In this document: positions 1-8,907 of the stretch, one piece after another
How the letters are laid out: the number at the start of each line of letters is the position of its first letter
Numbering within the stretch: the stretch's first letter is position 1
Assembly: GCA_052108535.1 (NCBI GenBank)
Contig: JBQDZM010000005.1
Location: 34,741-98,740, forward strand
Direction of reading: 5' to 3'
Source: Galactobacter sp052108535
Lineage (GTDB): Bacteria > Actinomycetota > Actinomycetes > Actinomycetales > Micrococcaceae
DNA length: 64,000 bases
Program-made: the position numbers and the translations under genes
Notes under the pieces: model-generated
What the model was told of the DNA's origin: nothing
The model's input: the letters and a program-made list of their open reading frames with translations, nothing else
Databases searched by the model: none

Positions 1-67
1 CCCAATCAGTGAGCCCTGCTAGTGGGTCTACTCAGAGACCCCTGCTAGAGGACCCCGGCTAGGTGCC

Positions 68-1021
68 TCAGGCCGGCAGGTCTGCCACGAGCCCGGCGTA
101 GGTGAAGCCACCGCCGAAGCCGAAGAGCAGAGTGCGCCCGCCACGGGGCAGCTCGCCGGCGTGCCACGCCTTGGACAGCGCCAGCGGGACGGAAGCCGCC
201 GAGGTGTTACCGGAGACCTCGATGTCCTTGAGCACAATCTGGTCTTCCCGGGCCTTGAGTCCCTTGGCCAGCGGCTCAATGATGCGCAGGTTGGCCTGGT
301 GGAAGGCATACACGTCGATGTCGTCCGCCTTGACCTCGGCCTCAGCGAGGATCTGCTTGGCGATCTTCACGGACCCGGTCAGCGCCCAACGCATGACGCT
401 GCGGCCGTTCTGGGAGAACAGGCGGGGCGTCCCCTTCACGACTACCGCCTCGGCGAGCTCCGGGACGGAACCCCAGACCACACCGGAGATGTGCGTCTCA
501 TCGGAGGCCCCGACCACGGCTGCACCGGCACCGTCTGCGGTGAGCACACAGGTGGTGCGGTCCGTCCAGTCGGTGATGCGGGTCAGTTCCTCGGAACCGA
601 TCACCAGGGCGCGCTCGGAGGCACCGGTGGAGATGGCCTGATCCGCCATGGCCAGCGCATACTCGAATCCGGAGCAGGCGGTGTTCACGTCGATGACTCC
701 GGGTCCGTCCAGACCCAGCTCCACAGCGATCTTGGCCGCGTTGTTGGGGCTGAGGGTCTCGGTGGACACGGAGGTCACGATGACCAGGTCCACGCTGTCC
801 ACGCCGGCGTCTTCAAGGGCCATACGGGCAGCCGCCACACCCATGGACACCACGTTGTCGTGGTCCTCCACGACTCGACGCTCCTTGATGCCGGTGCGCG
901 TGACGATCCATTCGTCGTTGGTGTCCACCAGCTTCTCGATATCCGAGTTGGTGAGGACCTTTTCCGGTTGGTAGTGCCCCAGCCCGAGCAGGGCGGAACC
1001 ACGGAGGACGCGTTTCTTCAT
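68..1021 (-). CDS. fabH: Beta-ketoacyl-ACP synthase III (FabH-type)
   Basis: Predicted condensing enzyme that starts fatty acid synthesis by joining an acyl-CoA primer to malonyl-ACP in the cytoplasm. The 317-residue protein has the normal length of the family and the whole catalytic triad: Cys116 in NTACSGFEYAL, His241 in HQANLR, and Asn272 in SGNTSAAS. A glycine-rich end (FGFGGGFTYAG) closes the thiolase fold. The start at 1021 lies 4 nt after the stop of the MFS gene, so the two are one transcription unit; an upstream in-frame start at 1054 would overlap that gene. No acpP, fabD or fabF lies nearby, so this may be a stand-alone copy serving a specialised primer rather than the housekeeping one. 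Enzyme class is sure; substrate is not. Confidence 0.9.
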   Translation of the reverse strand: MKKRVLRGSALLGLGHYQPEKVLTNSDIEKLVDTNDEWIVTRTGIKERRVVEDHDNVVSMGVAAARMALEDAGVDSVDLVIVTSVSTETLSPNNAAKIAVELGLDGPGVIDVNTACSGFEYALAMADQAISTGASERALVIGSEELTRITDWTDRTTCVLTADGAGAAVVGASDETHISGVVWGSVPELAEAVVVKGTPRLFSQNGRSVMRWALTGSVKIAKQILAEAEVKADDIDVYAFHQANLRIIEPLAKGLKAREDQIVLKDIEVSGNTSAASVPLALSKAWHAGELPRGGRTLLFGFGGGFTYAGLVADLPA

Positions 1022-1025
1022 GGTG

Positions 1026-2345
1026 TCAAGATACCTTTTCTGTGCCCTGTTCACCCAGTTGGGGCGTAGCGGGTCGTTGCCTGGACGCCAGTGCGGCTTG
1101 GACCAGACCCACCGCGACCAGCAGGACGCCCGCCGCCAGGGTTATCCAGAGCGCCGCGGCGTGCCCGTCTGCGTCTGCCAGTGCACCGCTGAGCCAGTTC
1201 CCGACGGAGGTTCCCAAGGTGATACCTGCCGCCAACAACGTCATGATCAGTCCGAGCCGATGTAGCGGTGTGTGATGCCCCGCGATCGCGAAGACCGTCA
1301 CGAGGACGGGGCCGATGGGCGCGCCCACCAGCAGGAACAGCACGGAGAGCTGCCACGGGTGTTCGGGGAGCCACAGCAGGCAGAGCACGGCGACGAGCAC
1401 CACCGAGCACACCACCCACCGGCGCGAGTGGCTGAAGCGCGGGGACCACCGCGAAACCGAGAGGGCCGCCAGCCCGGAGGTGATGCCCATGGTGGCGTAC
1501 ACCAGCCCGCCGGCACCGCTGTGGCCGGTCTCGTCCGCGAAGGCGGTGGACACGGTCGCCAACGATCCGAACACGATGCCGATGCTGAGCATGCCGAGCA
1601 ACAAGACGCTAATGAGACCGTACGGCAGGCGCTGGACGGCCGGGGCATGTGGCTGCGTCTCATGCACGACGGCGTTGGCCCGCCTGTGCGCCACCCGCGC
1701 CTGCGGCGCGGCGGCCTTGACGGTGGGGTGCAACGCGAACCAGGGCACCACCAACAACGCCAACACCAGCGCGGTCCACAGCGGGACCACGGGCGTGGTC
1801 GCCGCGGCCAGGAGTCCCACGATGGCGGGGCCAAACACGAAGGACATCTCATCCATCGTGGATTCGTAGGATTGCGCGGCGTCTAAGGTCGCGGCCTCTG
1901 CCGGGCCCCGTCCGCCCAGTCGACGGATCCAGCGCACGCGCGTCATGGGTCCGGACTGGGGTGCGGTCAGGCCTGCAGCGAAGGCTGCGCAGGAGAGCAT
2001 GGGGCCCGCGTTCTCAGCCGAACCGGCCGCGAGGACCCAGAGCAGTGCGGCCGAGTAGCAAAGAGCGCACACCAGCAGGGTGGGTTTTTGTCCCCAGCGG
2101 TCGGATGCGGAACCGAGGATCGGTGCGCCCACAGCGACGCCGATACCGGCGATGGCGGCAACTGCGCCGCCTACGGCAACGCCGGAGACGCTGGAGACGT
2201 AGGTGAGGATGCCGATGGTCAGCATGGACAACGGCAGGCGGGCCAGTGCCGAGACTGGGAAATAGGAGGGACCTGCGATGGATGCCAAGCTGGGTCGCTT
2301 GGGGGACCCGGCAGGTCTCTGCGCCGGAGCAGATGGAGAGGACAC
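1026..2345 (-). CDS. MFS transporter
   Basis: Twelve-helix type major facilitator, probably an exporter. The 439 residues hold many hydrophobic segments split by a hydrophilic stretch near the middle (about residues 215-235, ending in HETQPHAPAVQRLPYG), the usual loop between the two six-helix halves. The loop after helix 2 reads GSASDRWGQKP, a good match to the MFS motif A. Start is GTG at 2345 without a clear ribosome binding site, so the exact N-terminus is uncertain. It is the first gene of a unit with fabH, 4 nt apart. An 8-bp inverted repeat at 2369-2395 lies between a possible promoter and this start and may bind a regulator. Substrate unknown. Confidence 0.85.
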   Translation of the reverse strand: MSSPSAPAQRPAGSPKRPSLASIAGPSYFPVSALARLPLSMLTIGILTYVSSVSGVAVGGAVAAIAGIGVAVGAPILGSASDRWGQKPTLLVCALCYSAALLWVLAAGSAENAGPMLSCAAFAAGLTAPQSGPMTRVRWIRRLGGRGPAEAATLDAAQSYESTMDEMSFVFGPAIVGLLAAATTPVVPLWTALVLALLVVPWFALHPTVKAAAPQARVAHRRANAVVHETQPHAPAVQRLPYGLISVLLLGMLSIGIVFGSLATVSTAFADETGHSGAGGLVYATMGITSGLAALSVSRWSPRFSHSRRWVVCSVVLVAVLCLLWLPEHPWQLSVLFLLVGAPIGPVLVTVFAIAGHHTPLHRLGLIMTLLAAGITLGTSVGNWLSGALADADGHAAALWITLAAGVLLVAVGLVQAALASRQRPATPQLGEQGTEKVS

Positions 2346-2368
2346 GAGGGCACAGCTTTCTTGCGCGT

Positions 2369-2395
2369 GCGTAACGTCCCTGCCTCCCGTTACGC
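2369..2395. promoter_or_regulatory. Inverted repeat, candidate operator of the MFS-fabH unit
   Basis: GCGTAACG and CGTTACGC form perfect 8-bp arms with an 11-nt spacer, about 24-50 nt upstream of the MFS start. A TAGAAT -10-like hexamer lies on the minus strand at 2419-2424, so the repeat would fall in the 5' leader, where a bound repressor could block transcription. No regulator gene is adjacent. This is inference from symmetry only. Confidence 0.4.
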
Positions 2396-2519
2396 CGAAC
2401 CCATGTCAGACGGACTCCATTCTATGGGTGGGGGCTGGTCAGCGGACAGTGCAGACCATGTGGCAGTGACCATTCTGCCGAGAGATTTCATCGGACCGCA
2501 GTAGAGCCCTCCCTCCCGA

Positions 2520-5500
2520 TCATGCCGATGTCGCAGTCACCAAATCCAGCGTGGACCCCTCCCTCGTCTTGGAAACCCGGATCTGCGTCGGAATGCGCTC
2601 GGCCAGTTCGGGAACGTGGGAGACGATCCCGACCAGGCGTCCGCCCTCACGCAGCCGGTCCAGACCGTCCAAGACCTCGTCCAACGTCTGCTGGTCCAGC
2701 GTCCCGAAGCCTTCGTCCACGAAGAGCGTCTCGACATCCACGCCCCCGGATTCCTCCTGCACCACGTCCGCCAGACCGAGCGCCAGCGCCAGGGAAACCA
2801 TGAAGGTCTCTCCGCCGGAGAGGGTTTCTGGTGCCCGCTTGGCGCCGGTCCACGAGTCCTCCACCTCCAGCCCCAACCCGGAGTGCCTATTGCCCTGTTT
2901 GGCGTCCTGGTGCAGCAATCGGTAGCGTCCCTCCCCCATGGCGGCGAGGCGTTGGGTGGCCGCCTCCGCGACCGTCTCCAGCCGGGCAGCCAACACGTAG
3001 GTGGGCAGCGACATGGACTTCAGGTTTTCACCATTACCAGCCATCAATTCCGCGACCGACTTGGCCGTGGCAGCCTGCTGTAGCAACGGTCCGAGTTCGC
3101 GGTCCGCTGCCTGCACACGCTCGTGGGCGCGGGTGATGTCCTGGGCCACCGTTCCCGCAGTGCCGAGCGCCTGTTCCGCCGTGCCCAGCCCCTCCTCTGC
3201 AGCGTGCGTGGCCTCGACCAAGGCGGCCAAGGCTGCCTCATCCGGCACGGGCACACCCGCCTCGCGTGCGGCTCGGGCCCGACGGATCGGTTCCGAAAGC
3301 CCAAGTTCCTGCAATTTGGCGCGTTCGGCCTCGATCGCTGCCAACCCTGCCCGCAGCGCCTGCGCCTGTGCTTCCTCGAGGAGGTGCTGACGCACGGTAT
3401 CGCGCTGTTGGCCGTTCTGGTTCAGAGCATGCTCCGAACGAGTTCTGGCCTCGTGATGCCGCCCCACCGCGCCGGACAGGTTGACTAAGGCCTGAGTGAC
3501 GCGCGCCAGCGTGGTCCGCACTCCCCGTGCCGCCTCCAGCTGCGCCTGAGCATCGGTGTACCCGGCGAGCGCCTGCTTGGCTCTGGTTTCGGCGTCCTGC
3601 GCAGCGGTCACGGCCTCATGCGCCGCTTCGGAGGCCGATTCCGAGGCTTCAGCACTGACCTTCACGGTGTTTTGTGCTGCCGCCAGTTCCCGTTGTGCCG
3701 TAGCGAGTCGTTCCACCGCTGCCCGATGTGTCGTCCACGCCGCAGCGATGTCACGACGCGCCTTGTCCGCAGAGGCCACGGCCTCCTCCGCTGCGGCGAT
3801 CCCGAGGCCCTTCGCCGAGATCACGGCGTCCTCGTAGCGTTGTTCGGCCGCGGTCAGGGCGGTCTGAGCGCGTTCCTCTGCCGTCCGTGTCCGCTCCACC
3901 AGAGCCGCGGCGGCGTCCAGCGCCGCCTTGCTCAGATCGGGCGTGTTCAGGTCAGGTGCGCTGTGTTCGCCGGAACCTTCGCCACCGGCACTGGCGGGCG
4001 CGGGGTGGTCGGTGGAACCGCACACCACGCAGGGTTCGCCGTCGTGGAGGTCCTGAGCAAGGGCCACGGCCATGGCCTGGCTTCGAGCGGTGAAGAGCTC
4101 AACCTGGGATCGGTAGGCCTCACGTTCCTTGGATCGCGCTGCGTCGCGCTGCTGTTTGGCTGTCGTCACCGCCGTGGCCAAGTCAGTTGCCCTGCGGGCG
4201 GCCTCCAGCACTGTGACCGCCTCGGCGTGCTCGGCATGGGCACGCTCCTCATCGCGATCTGGCGCCGGAATCTGTTCCGCTCCGCGCTGCGTCAGAACCT
4301 GCTCAGCTGCTGCCCGAGCTTCTAGGGCCTGTTGGAACCGCTGGGCGGCCTGGTCCTTGCGCTTCAGCGCCGTCTGCGCGTTCTTGCGGGCCGATTTGGC
4401 CTCGGCCTCCACCGCGAGCGCGCTGGCCGCCCGTTGCTCCTCTGCCTGGGCGAGGTCGGCGAATTCTTGACCTGTACCGGCCAGGGTGCTCACGTGGCTG
4501 AGCGTGTCAGCCTCTTCCACCGCTACATCCGCGTGCAGCAGCGTGGTGTCCACCCCATCCACTGCGCTCCGCCATGCCGACCACGCTTGTTCCTTGCTCC
4601 CGGCCGGAGGCTGCAGTTGCGTCAGCGATGACTGGGACTGGGCCACGACGTGAGCGGCATCCTGCACCTGGGTTGCTGCACGGGATTCCGCGTCCAGGAA
4701 CGGCACCACCGTGCCTGCGCGCTCGTGGGAGTCCAGGAGTGCCCGCTGGTGTGCCTCATCGTTGGCGCGTTCCGTCAGAGCGGTGCTGCGCCGCTGGTAC
4801 TCCTCGAGAGCGGACTGGTCCTGGATGGCCTGCCTGGCCTGCTCCGCCGCGCCCCGGGCCTGTTTCACTTGTGTGTCGGCTCGAGTTCTGTCCTGTTCGG
4901 CTCGCTGGACGCGGGAACTGGCCTCGCGGCCCACGGCCCCGAACCAGTCCGGGGTACCCGCCGCCAGCGGCAGCGGGTCGTCGATGGCTGATCGGTCCGG
5001 CGTCACGGCCAGATCCAAGGCCGTCCTCCCCCACCGCGCTTCGAGCCCGGATTCCAGCTCTGCGACGGTGGCGTCACGGCGGGTTAGCCGCTGCCCCGCG
5101 GCGTCGCGCAGTTCCTTGTGGCGGGCCGTAGCGATCTCGACGGCGGAATCGAAAACGCTGGTGTCGAAGAGGCGGCGCAGCAATTTGCCACGCTCTTCAG
5201 AGGTGGAGTGCAGGAACTTCGCGAAGTCTCCCTGCGGAAGCATGGCGACGCGAGTGAACTGCTCCTTGTCCATGCCGAGCAGGGGTTTCAGCGCGTCTCC
5301 GACGTCCTGCGGTTTGGAACCACGCGCCACCCAGGTGCCGCCGCGATCCTCCTGCAATGTGGCGGTCGCGTTGGCGCGCATGGTGCCGCTTCCGCGCTTC
5401 TTGGGGCGGTACCAGACGGGCGTGCGCTCCACCCTGAAGCGGCGGCCACGGATGGAGAACTCCAACTCAACGCGCGGCTCCATGCCGTTGGCAGCGTGAT

Positions 5501-5711
5501 CGGAGCGCAAGTGGTCCTTGCCGCCGGAACGGGCGCCTGGCAGGTCGCCGTAGAGGGCAAAGCAGATGGCGTCCAACACCGAGGTCTTGCCCGCACCCGT
5601 GTCACCCCGCAGCAGGAAGAAACCGCCCTCTGCCGCGATCTGATCGAAATCCACGACCTCCGTGCCCGCATAGGGGCCAAAGGCGCTCAGCTCGAGTCGA
5701 TGCAATCTCAT
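2520..5711 (-). CDS. sbcC: Exonuclease subunit SbcC
   Basis: ATPase subunit of the SbcCD (Mre11-Rad50 type) nuclease, which opens and cuts DNA hairpins and protein-blocked ends. The 1063 residues follow the family plan: N-terminal Walker A GDTGAGKTS at residues 36-44, long Ala/Glu-rich coiled coils on both sides, a zinc hook CVVC (Cys561 and Cys564), and a C-terminal ABC half with signature LSGGET (about residue 960) and Walker B LFVDEGFGTLD (about residue 990). The start overlaps the sbcD stop by 4 bp (ATGA), showing translational coupling. The length is normal and the gene looks intact. Confidence 0.97.
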   Translation of the reverse strand: MRLHRLELSAFGPYAGTEVVDFDQIAAEGGFFLLRGDTGAGKTSVLDAICFALYGDLPGARSGGKDHLRSDHAANGMEPRVELEFSIRGRRFRVERTPVWYRPKKRGSGTMRANATATLQEDRGGTWVARGSKPQDVGDALKPLLGMDKEQFTRVAMLPQGDFAKFLHSTSEERGKLLRRLFDTSVFDSAVEIATARHKELRDAAGQRLTRRDATVAELESGLEARWGRTALDLAVTPDRSAIDDPLPLAAGTPDWFGAVGREASSRVQRAEQDRTRADTQVKQARGAAEQARQAIQDQSALEEYQRRSTALTERANDEAHQRALLDSHERAGTVVPFLDAESRAATQVQDAAHVVAQSQSSLTQLQPPAGSKEQAWSAWRSAVDGVDTTLLHADVAVEEADTLSHVSTLAGTGQEFADLAQAEEQRAASALAVEAEAKSARKNAQTALKRKDQAAQRFQQALEARAAAEQVLTQRGAEQIPAPDRDEERAHAEHAEAVTVLEAARRATDLATAVTTAKQQRDAARSKEREAYRSQVELFTARSQAMAVALAQDLHDGEPCVVCGSTDHPAPASAGGEGSGEHSAPDLNTPDLSKAALDAAAALVERTRTAEERAQTALTAAEQRYEDAVISAKGLGIAAAEEAVASADKARRDIAAAWTTHRAAVERLATAQRELAAAQNTVKVSAEASESASEAAHEAVTAAQDAETRAKQALAGYTDAQAQLEAARGVRTTLARVTQALVNLSGAVGRHHEARTRSEHALNQNGQQRDTVRQHLLEEAQAQALRAGLAAIEAERAKLQELGLSEPIRRARAAREAGVPVPDEAALAALVEATHAAEEGLGTAEQALGTAGTVAQDITRAHERVQAADRELGPLLQQAATAKSVAELMAGNGENLKSMSLPTYVLAARLETVAEAATQRLAAMGEGRYRLLHQDAKQGNRHSGLGLEVEDSWTGAKRAPETLSGGETFMVSLALALGLADVVQEESGGVDVETLFVDEGFGTLDQQTLDEVLDGLDRLREGGRLVGIVSHVPELAERIPTQIRVSKTREGSTLDLVTATSA

Positions 5712-6877
5712 GCAGACACCTCCGTCATTCCAGCCTGTCCCACGACCTCGCGGATCAACTCTTCCTCCGCCGGATCGGCGCTGCGTTCTCGCACGTGATC
5801 GACGAAGCCAAGCGCCACGGCGGCGGGGTCGGCGTCGCGCCGCACGCGCTGCCTGTAGGTTCGCGTGTCTTGCTCGCGCCCCTCCGGTTCAAAAAGCAGG
5901 TCCAACGCGTACGGGAAGCGCTTTTTAAGCCGTTCCATGGGGGTCGCGGGGCGTTCCGGGTCGGTGAGGGTGATCTGACACCAGGCACCTTCTGCGTGCA
6001 CGTACTCGGGATCCGCCAGCAGATCCTCGATCCGTCCCTTCAGCCTCGCCAACGGCCTGGGCGGAGGCCAGGCGATAGACGTAACCTCTACGTCCTTCCC
6101 AGGATCCAGGTCCACGATCAGACCGGCCTTGTCCTGTTCAGCTTCCGAGAAGGAATACGGCAGCGGCGAGCCCGAGTAGCGGATGGTCTTGGTGGGTGCC
6201 TGAGCACCATGAAGATGTCCCAGCGCCGTGTAGTCGAATCCCTGGAACACGGACAGCGGGACCTGACCAAGCTGCCCCACCACGAGCGGGCGCTCCGAAT
6301 CCGTTTCAGCACCGCCTGCAGCGAAGAGATGGGACAACACCACGGTGCGCACCTGCCGGTCAGGATGAGCGGCAGAATAGGCCAGCGCGTGCTCACGGAT
6401 TCGCGCGGTCGCAGCAGCCGTGACGCCCGGGTGCCCGGCCGAACGCTCCACCCCCAGCGCCTCCGCTGTGAGCCCCGGATCCAGATACGGGATGCCGTAG
6501 ACCAGCACGTCCTGACCGGCCTCACTGAACACCACCGGATCGGTCAGGGCCGCCACCTCCGTGCGCAGGTACACGCCGGCCGCCTGCATCAGGGCCGCGC
6601 CGAATCCGAGTCGCACCGCCGAGTCATGATTACCGGAGGTGATGACCACCTTCACCCCTGCCGTCACCAGCCGCTCAAGCGTGTCGTTGAGCAAGGCCAC
6701 CACGTCCGTACCAGGCAGGGCACGGTCATACACATCCCCCGGCACCAGCACGGCATCCACCCGATGTTCCACGGCCGCGTCCACCACGCGATCCATGGCG
6801 GCGCGTTGCTGCTCCAACAGGTCCGTGCCATGGAAGCTACGGCCCAAATGCCAGTCCGAGGTGTGCAGGAATCTCAT
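5708..6877 (-). CDS. sbcD: Exonuclease subunit SbcD
   Basis: Metallophosphoesterase nuclease subunit that works with SbcC. The 389-residue reading begins at MRFLHTSDWHLG, the canonical SbcD N-terminus. Metal ligands are visible as D8 and H10 (SDWH), G47-D48 (PGDVYD), the GNHD motif at 82-85, and GHLHG further on. The open frame extends upstream to 7189, but that extension is Arg/Pro-rich and antisense to the next gene, so it is not used. The start lies 7 nt after a TACAGT hexamer with no ribosome binding site, so the message is probably leaderless. Coupled to sbcC by a 4-bp overlap. Confidence 0.96.
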   Translation of the reverse strand: MRFLHTSDWHLGRSFHGTDLLEQQRAAMDRVVDAAVEHRVDAVLVPGDVYDRALPGTDVVALLNDTLERLVTAGVKVVITSGNHDSAVRLGFGAALMQAAGVYLRTEVAALTDPVVFSEAGQDVLVYGIPYLDPGLTAEALGVERSAGHPGVTAAATARIREHALAYSAAHPDRQVRTVVLSHLFAAGGAETDSERPLVVGQLGQVPLSVFQGFDYTALGHLHGAQAPTKTIRYSGSPLPYSFSEAEQDKAGLIVDLDPGKDVEVTSIAWPPPRPLARLKGRIEDLLADPEYVHAEGAWCQITLTDPERPATPMERLKKRFPYALDLLFEPEGREQDTRTYRQRVRRDADPAAVALGFVDHVRERSADPAEEELIREVVGQAGMTEVSA

Positions 6878-6884
6878 GTTGATC

Positions 6885-6890
6885 ACTGTA
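6885..6890 (-). promoter_or_regulatory. sbcD -10 box (leaderless start)
   Basis: On the minus strand TACAGT is followed by 7 nt and then the sbcD ATG. Transcription should begin at or beside the start codon. Exactly 17 bp away on the other strand lies the TATGAT box of the divergent gene, so each -10 box occupies the -35 position of the other promoter. Confidence 0.5.
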
Positions 6891-6907
6891 GGGGCAGGGT
6901 CCGACAC

Positions 6908-6913
6908 TATGAT
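6908..6913 (+). promoter_or_regulatory. -10 box of the ADP-ribosylglycohydrolase-like gene (leaderless start)
   Basis: TATGAT followed by 8 nt and a GTG start at 6922, with no ribosome binding site between. It faces the sbcD -10 box across a 17-bp spacer. Confidence 0.5.
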
Positions 6914-6921
6914 CATTGACC

Positions 6922-7893
6922 GTGACCTCTTCCTCGCAGCCCGCACCGTCCGCCCCTTCCGACTCCCCCCACCTCTCCCGGGTGCTGGGCACCTTCTCCG
7001 GCGCCAGGGACGCCGCTGAAGCCGAGTCCTGGCTGCAGCTGTTCGTCCTGGACGGCATCCTCGAGGCAGCGGAATGGGCGGCCAAGGGTGTGGGCGCCGA
7101 CGACGTGGCCTGCGCCTGGTTGGGCGGACTGCGCTGGGTGGCCGCACTGGACACGCAGGTGCCCGACGGCGCGCCGGAGCCACCGTCACGGCCCTTCCCT
7201 TCCGCCGTGGTCCGGTCCGTCCGGGCCGCCGGCCCCGGCGACCCGCAGAACCTCATCGGCCTGCGCTCCCCAGAGATGTCTCAGCCGCGCAGGCCCTTCA
7301 ACCGCCCGGCCGCGACCGTCCCGGACCTGGCCGCCACAGACGGCACCGGTGTCCTGGCCAGGGCCGCGGCGATCGGCCTCTTGGCCCATGCCCGCGAGGA
7401 GGATGTGCGACGTTTGGCCACCTGGAGCGCCGCCTTCTCCCATGGCTCCCCAGCCGCCCACGCCGCCGCAGCCGACGCCGCCGCGGTGCTGCACGCGCTA
7501 ACCCACACCGGCACACTGCCCAGCGACGCGGTGCAGTTGCTGGACCGTGTCCTCGCAACGGCGGCGGACGGAGTGGCGGCAGACGCCGAAGCGACGGATA
7601 CGGCCGAGGCGAGCAACGCCGTCGGGCATTTCGATACGGCCCGCGAGGGCCTCACCGCGGCACTGCGCGCCGCGCGACCCGCGGTGGCGGGCACGTTCGG
7701 CTCCGACGACTGGCAGGCCGTGCGGCAGTTGGCCCAACGCGACGGCGGCGCAGGGGCCTACGCAGGAGCGCTGGTCGGCGCGGTGTTGGGCGCTCAACGG
7801 TTGGCCGAGGTCTCCGGACGGGCCACGGACGACGTCCTGGATGCCGCGACGGTGGATCTGGCGAAGGCCTTCACGACCACCACCCTGGGCTGA
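6922..7893 (+). CDS. Degenerate ADP-ribosylglycohydrolase family protein
   Basis: The 323-residue protein keeps the helical skeleton of the DraG/ADP-ribosylhydrolase family: an N-terminal helix pattern ending in ADDVACAWLGGLRW, a middle NRPAATVPDLAATDGTGVLAR segment in which NGA-type residues are usual, SHGSPAAHAAAADAA, and AGAYAGALVGAVLGAQRL near the end. The metal-binding acidic residues are missing: the usual TDDT is replaced by EAESWLQL, and the C-terminal GGDTD-type motif by DGGAGAYAG. The early GDALG motif is also absent. It is probably a catalytically dead paralogue. The composition is Ala-rich (many GCN codons). GTG at 6922 was chosen because it sits 8 nt after a -10 box; TTG at 6916 is the alternative. 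Converges on the exonuclease gene with a 7-bp gap. Confidence 0.65.
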   Translation: MTSSSQPAPSAPSDSPHLSRVLGTFSGARDAAEAESWLQLFVLDGILEAAEWAAKGVGADDVACAWLGGLRWVAALDTQVPDGAPEPPSRPFPSAVVRSVRAAGPGDPQNLIGLRSPEMSQPRRPFNRPAATVPDLAATDGTGVLARAAAIGLLAHAREEDVRRLATWSAAFSHGSPAAHAAAADAAAVLHALTHTGTLPSDAVQLLDRVLATAADGVAADAEATDTAEASNAVGHFDTAREGLTAALRAARPAVAGTFGSDDWQAVRQLAQRDGGAGAYAGALVGAVLGAQRLAEVSGRATDDVLDAATVDLAKAFTTTTLG

Positions 7894-7900
7894 CCACCAG

Positions 7901-8902
7901 TCAGAGGGTGGCGGGCCAGCTGCCACCCACCCGCTGCAGGAACTCGGCTTCGGAGACGATCTCCACGCGCCGCCCCTGTTCCTGCAGGGCCAGCACGTGC
8001 CGGGCCTTGCGGGTGAGCCGGCCGGTGGTGATGTCCTCCGCCACGAAGCCGTCTCCCACCACCAGCACCGTGGTCGCTCGAGTGACCCGGTCGGCGGTGC
8101 GGGCACCCACGGCCGCAGCTCGGCGCTTGGCCTCGGGGCGCGGGATCCCGAGGTCCCCGGTGAACACCACCGTCTCCCCGAACAATGGGTTGGACGGATC
8201 GGCGTCCGCCGCCGGCTCCAGGTTCTTGCCCTCGGTGGGCCACGGAGAACCAGGCTGCTTGGGCAGCAGGTGCCCGGCCACCCTCCACCCCTCGGCGTCC
8301 CGAACCTCCCTGCACCACGGATCCCCCGGGGTCCAGGCATTGAGGTGGCCCTTCTCCACGCCGAGAGCCTCAGCCGCCACCAGGATCGAGGAGTCCCCCG
8401 CACGTGTCGTCACATCGATACCGATGTGAGCACAGGCCAACGCATCCGCCAGCGGATCATGATGATCCTCCAACTCGAACCCAGCAGCGGAGGCCGCAAA
8501 CGGCAAGGAGTAGGAGGCCAACGTGTACGTCTTCCGCGCCAGCTTCACCGTGCACACGGAATCCACCGCAGCCACCGCGGCCCCGGACACCTGCAGACCC
8601 GCCTGAATCACGCCGGTGTCGAAGGCCGCGTTATGCGCCACGAACACGTCATCACCCAGAAACGCCTGGAGCCGCGGGTAGACCTCCGCGAAGCGCGGGG
8701 CGTCCTCGACGTCCTCTGGGTGAATCCCGTGGATCTGCACATTCCGGGCGTCGAAGTGGTCGTAACCGACAGGAGGCTTGATCAACCAGCGTGCCGTCTC
8801 CGCGACCGAGCCGTTGCGGACCCGCACCAGCCCCACGGCGCACGCCGAGCCGCGGAATCCATTGGCGGTCTCGAAGTCAACCGCGGTGAAGTCGATACCC
8901 AC
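7901..8902 (-). CDS. DEDDh 3'-5' exonuclease with C-terminal BRCT domain
   Basis: A DNA polymerase III epsilon-like exonuclease fused to a BRCT domain, 333 residues. Exo motif I is DFETA (D9, E11), motif II VAHNAAFD (H90 to D95), motif III HHDPLADA (H148, D153), all DEDDh ligands. From about residue 235 the sequence NPLFGETVVFTGDLG, then AAAVGA and TTVLVVGDG, has the BRCT pattern also seen at the end of NAD-dependent DNA ligases. Probably a stand-alone repair or proofreading nuclease held at DNA ends by the BRCT domain. GTG at 8902 is 5 nt after the rdgB stop and begins directly with the exonuclease fold; the frame open to 9013 runs through rdgB. Confidence 0.88.
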   Translation of the reverse strand: MGIDFTAVDFETANGFRGSACAVGLVRVRNGSVAETARWLIKPPVGYDHFDARNVQIHGIHPEDVEDAPRFAEVYPRLQAFLGDDVFVAHNAAFDTGVIQAGLQVSGAAVAAVDSVCTVKLARKTYTLASYSLPFAASAAGFELEDHHDPLADALACAHIGIDVTTRAGDSSILVAAEALGVEKGHLNAWTPGDPWCREVRDAEGWRVAGHLLPKQPGSPWPTEGKNLEPAADADPSNPLFGETVVFTGDLGIPRPEAKRRAAAVGARTADRVTRATTVLVVGDGFVAEDITTGRLTRKARHVLALQEQGRRVEIVSEAEFLQRVGGSWPATL

Positions 8903-8907
8903 GAGTC

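Noticed and set aside
14..61. CCCTGCTAG-type short repeats and a GGGTCT/AGACCC hairpin (24-41) downstream of fabH
   Set aside because: Too short and imperfect, and at the window edge; could be a terminator but cannot be supported.
5795..6919. 374-residue plus-strand frame over sbcD
   Set aside because: Antisense to the catalytic motifs of sbcD; no ribosome binding site and no recognisable domain.
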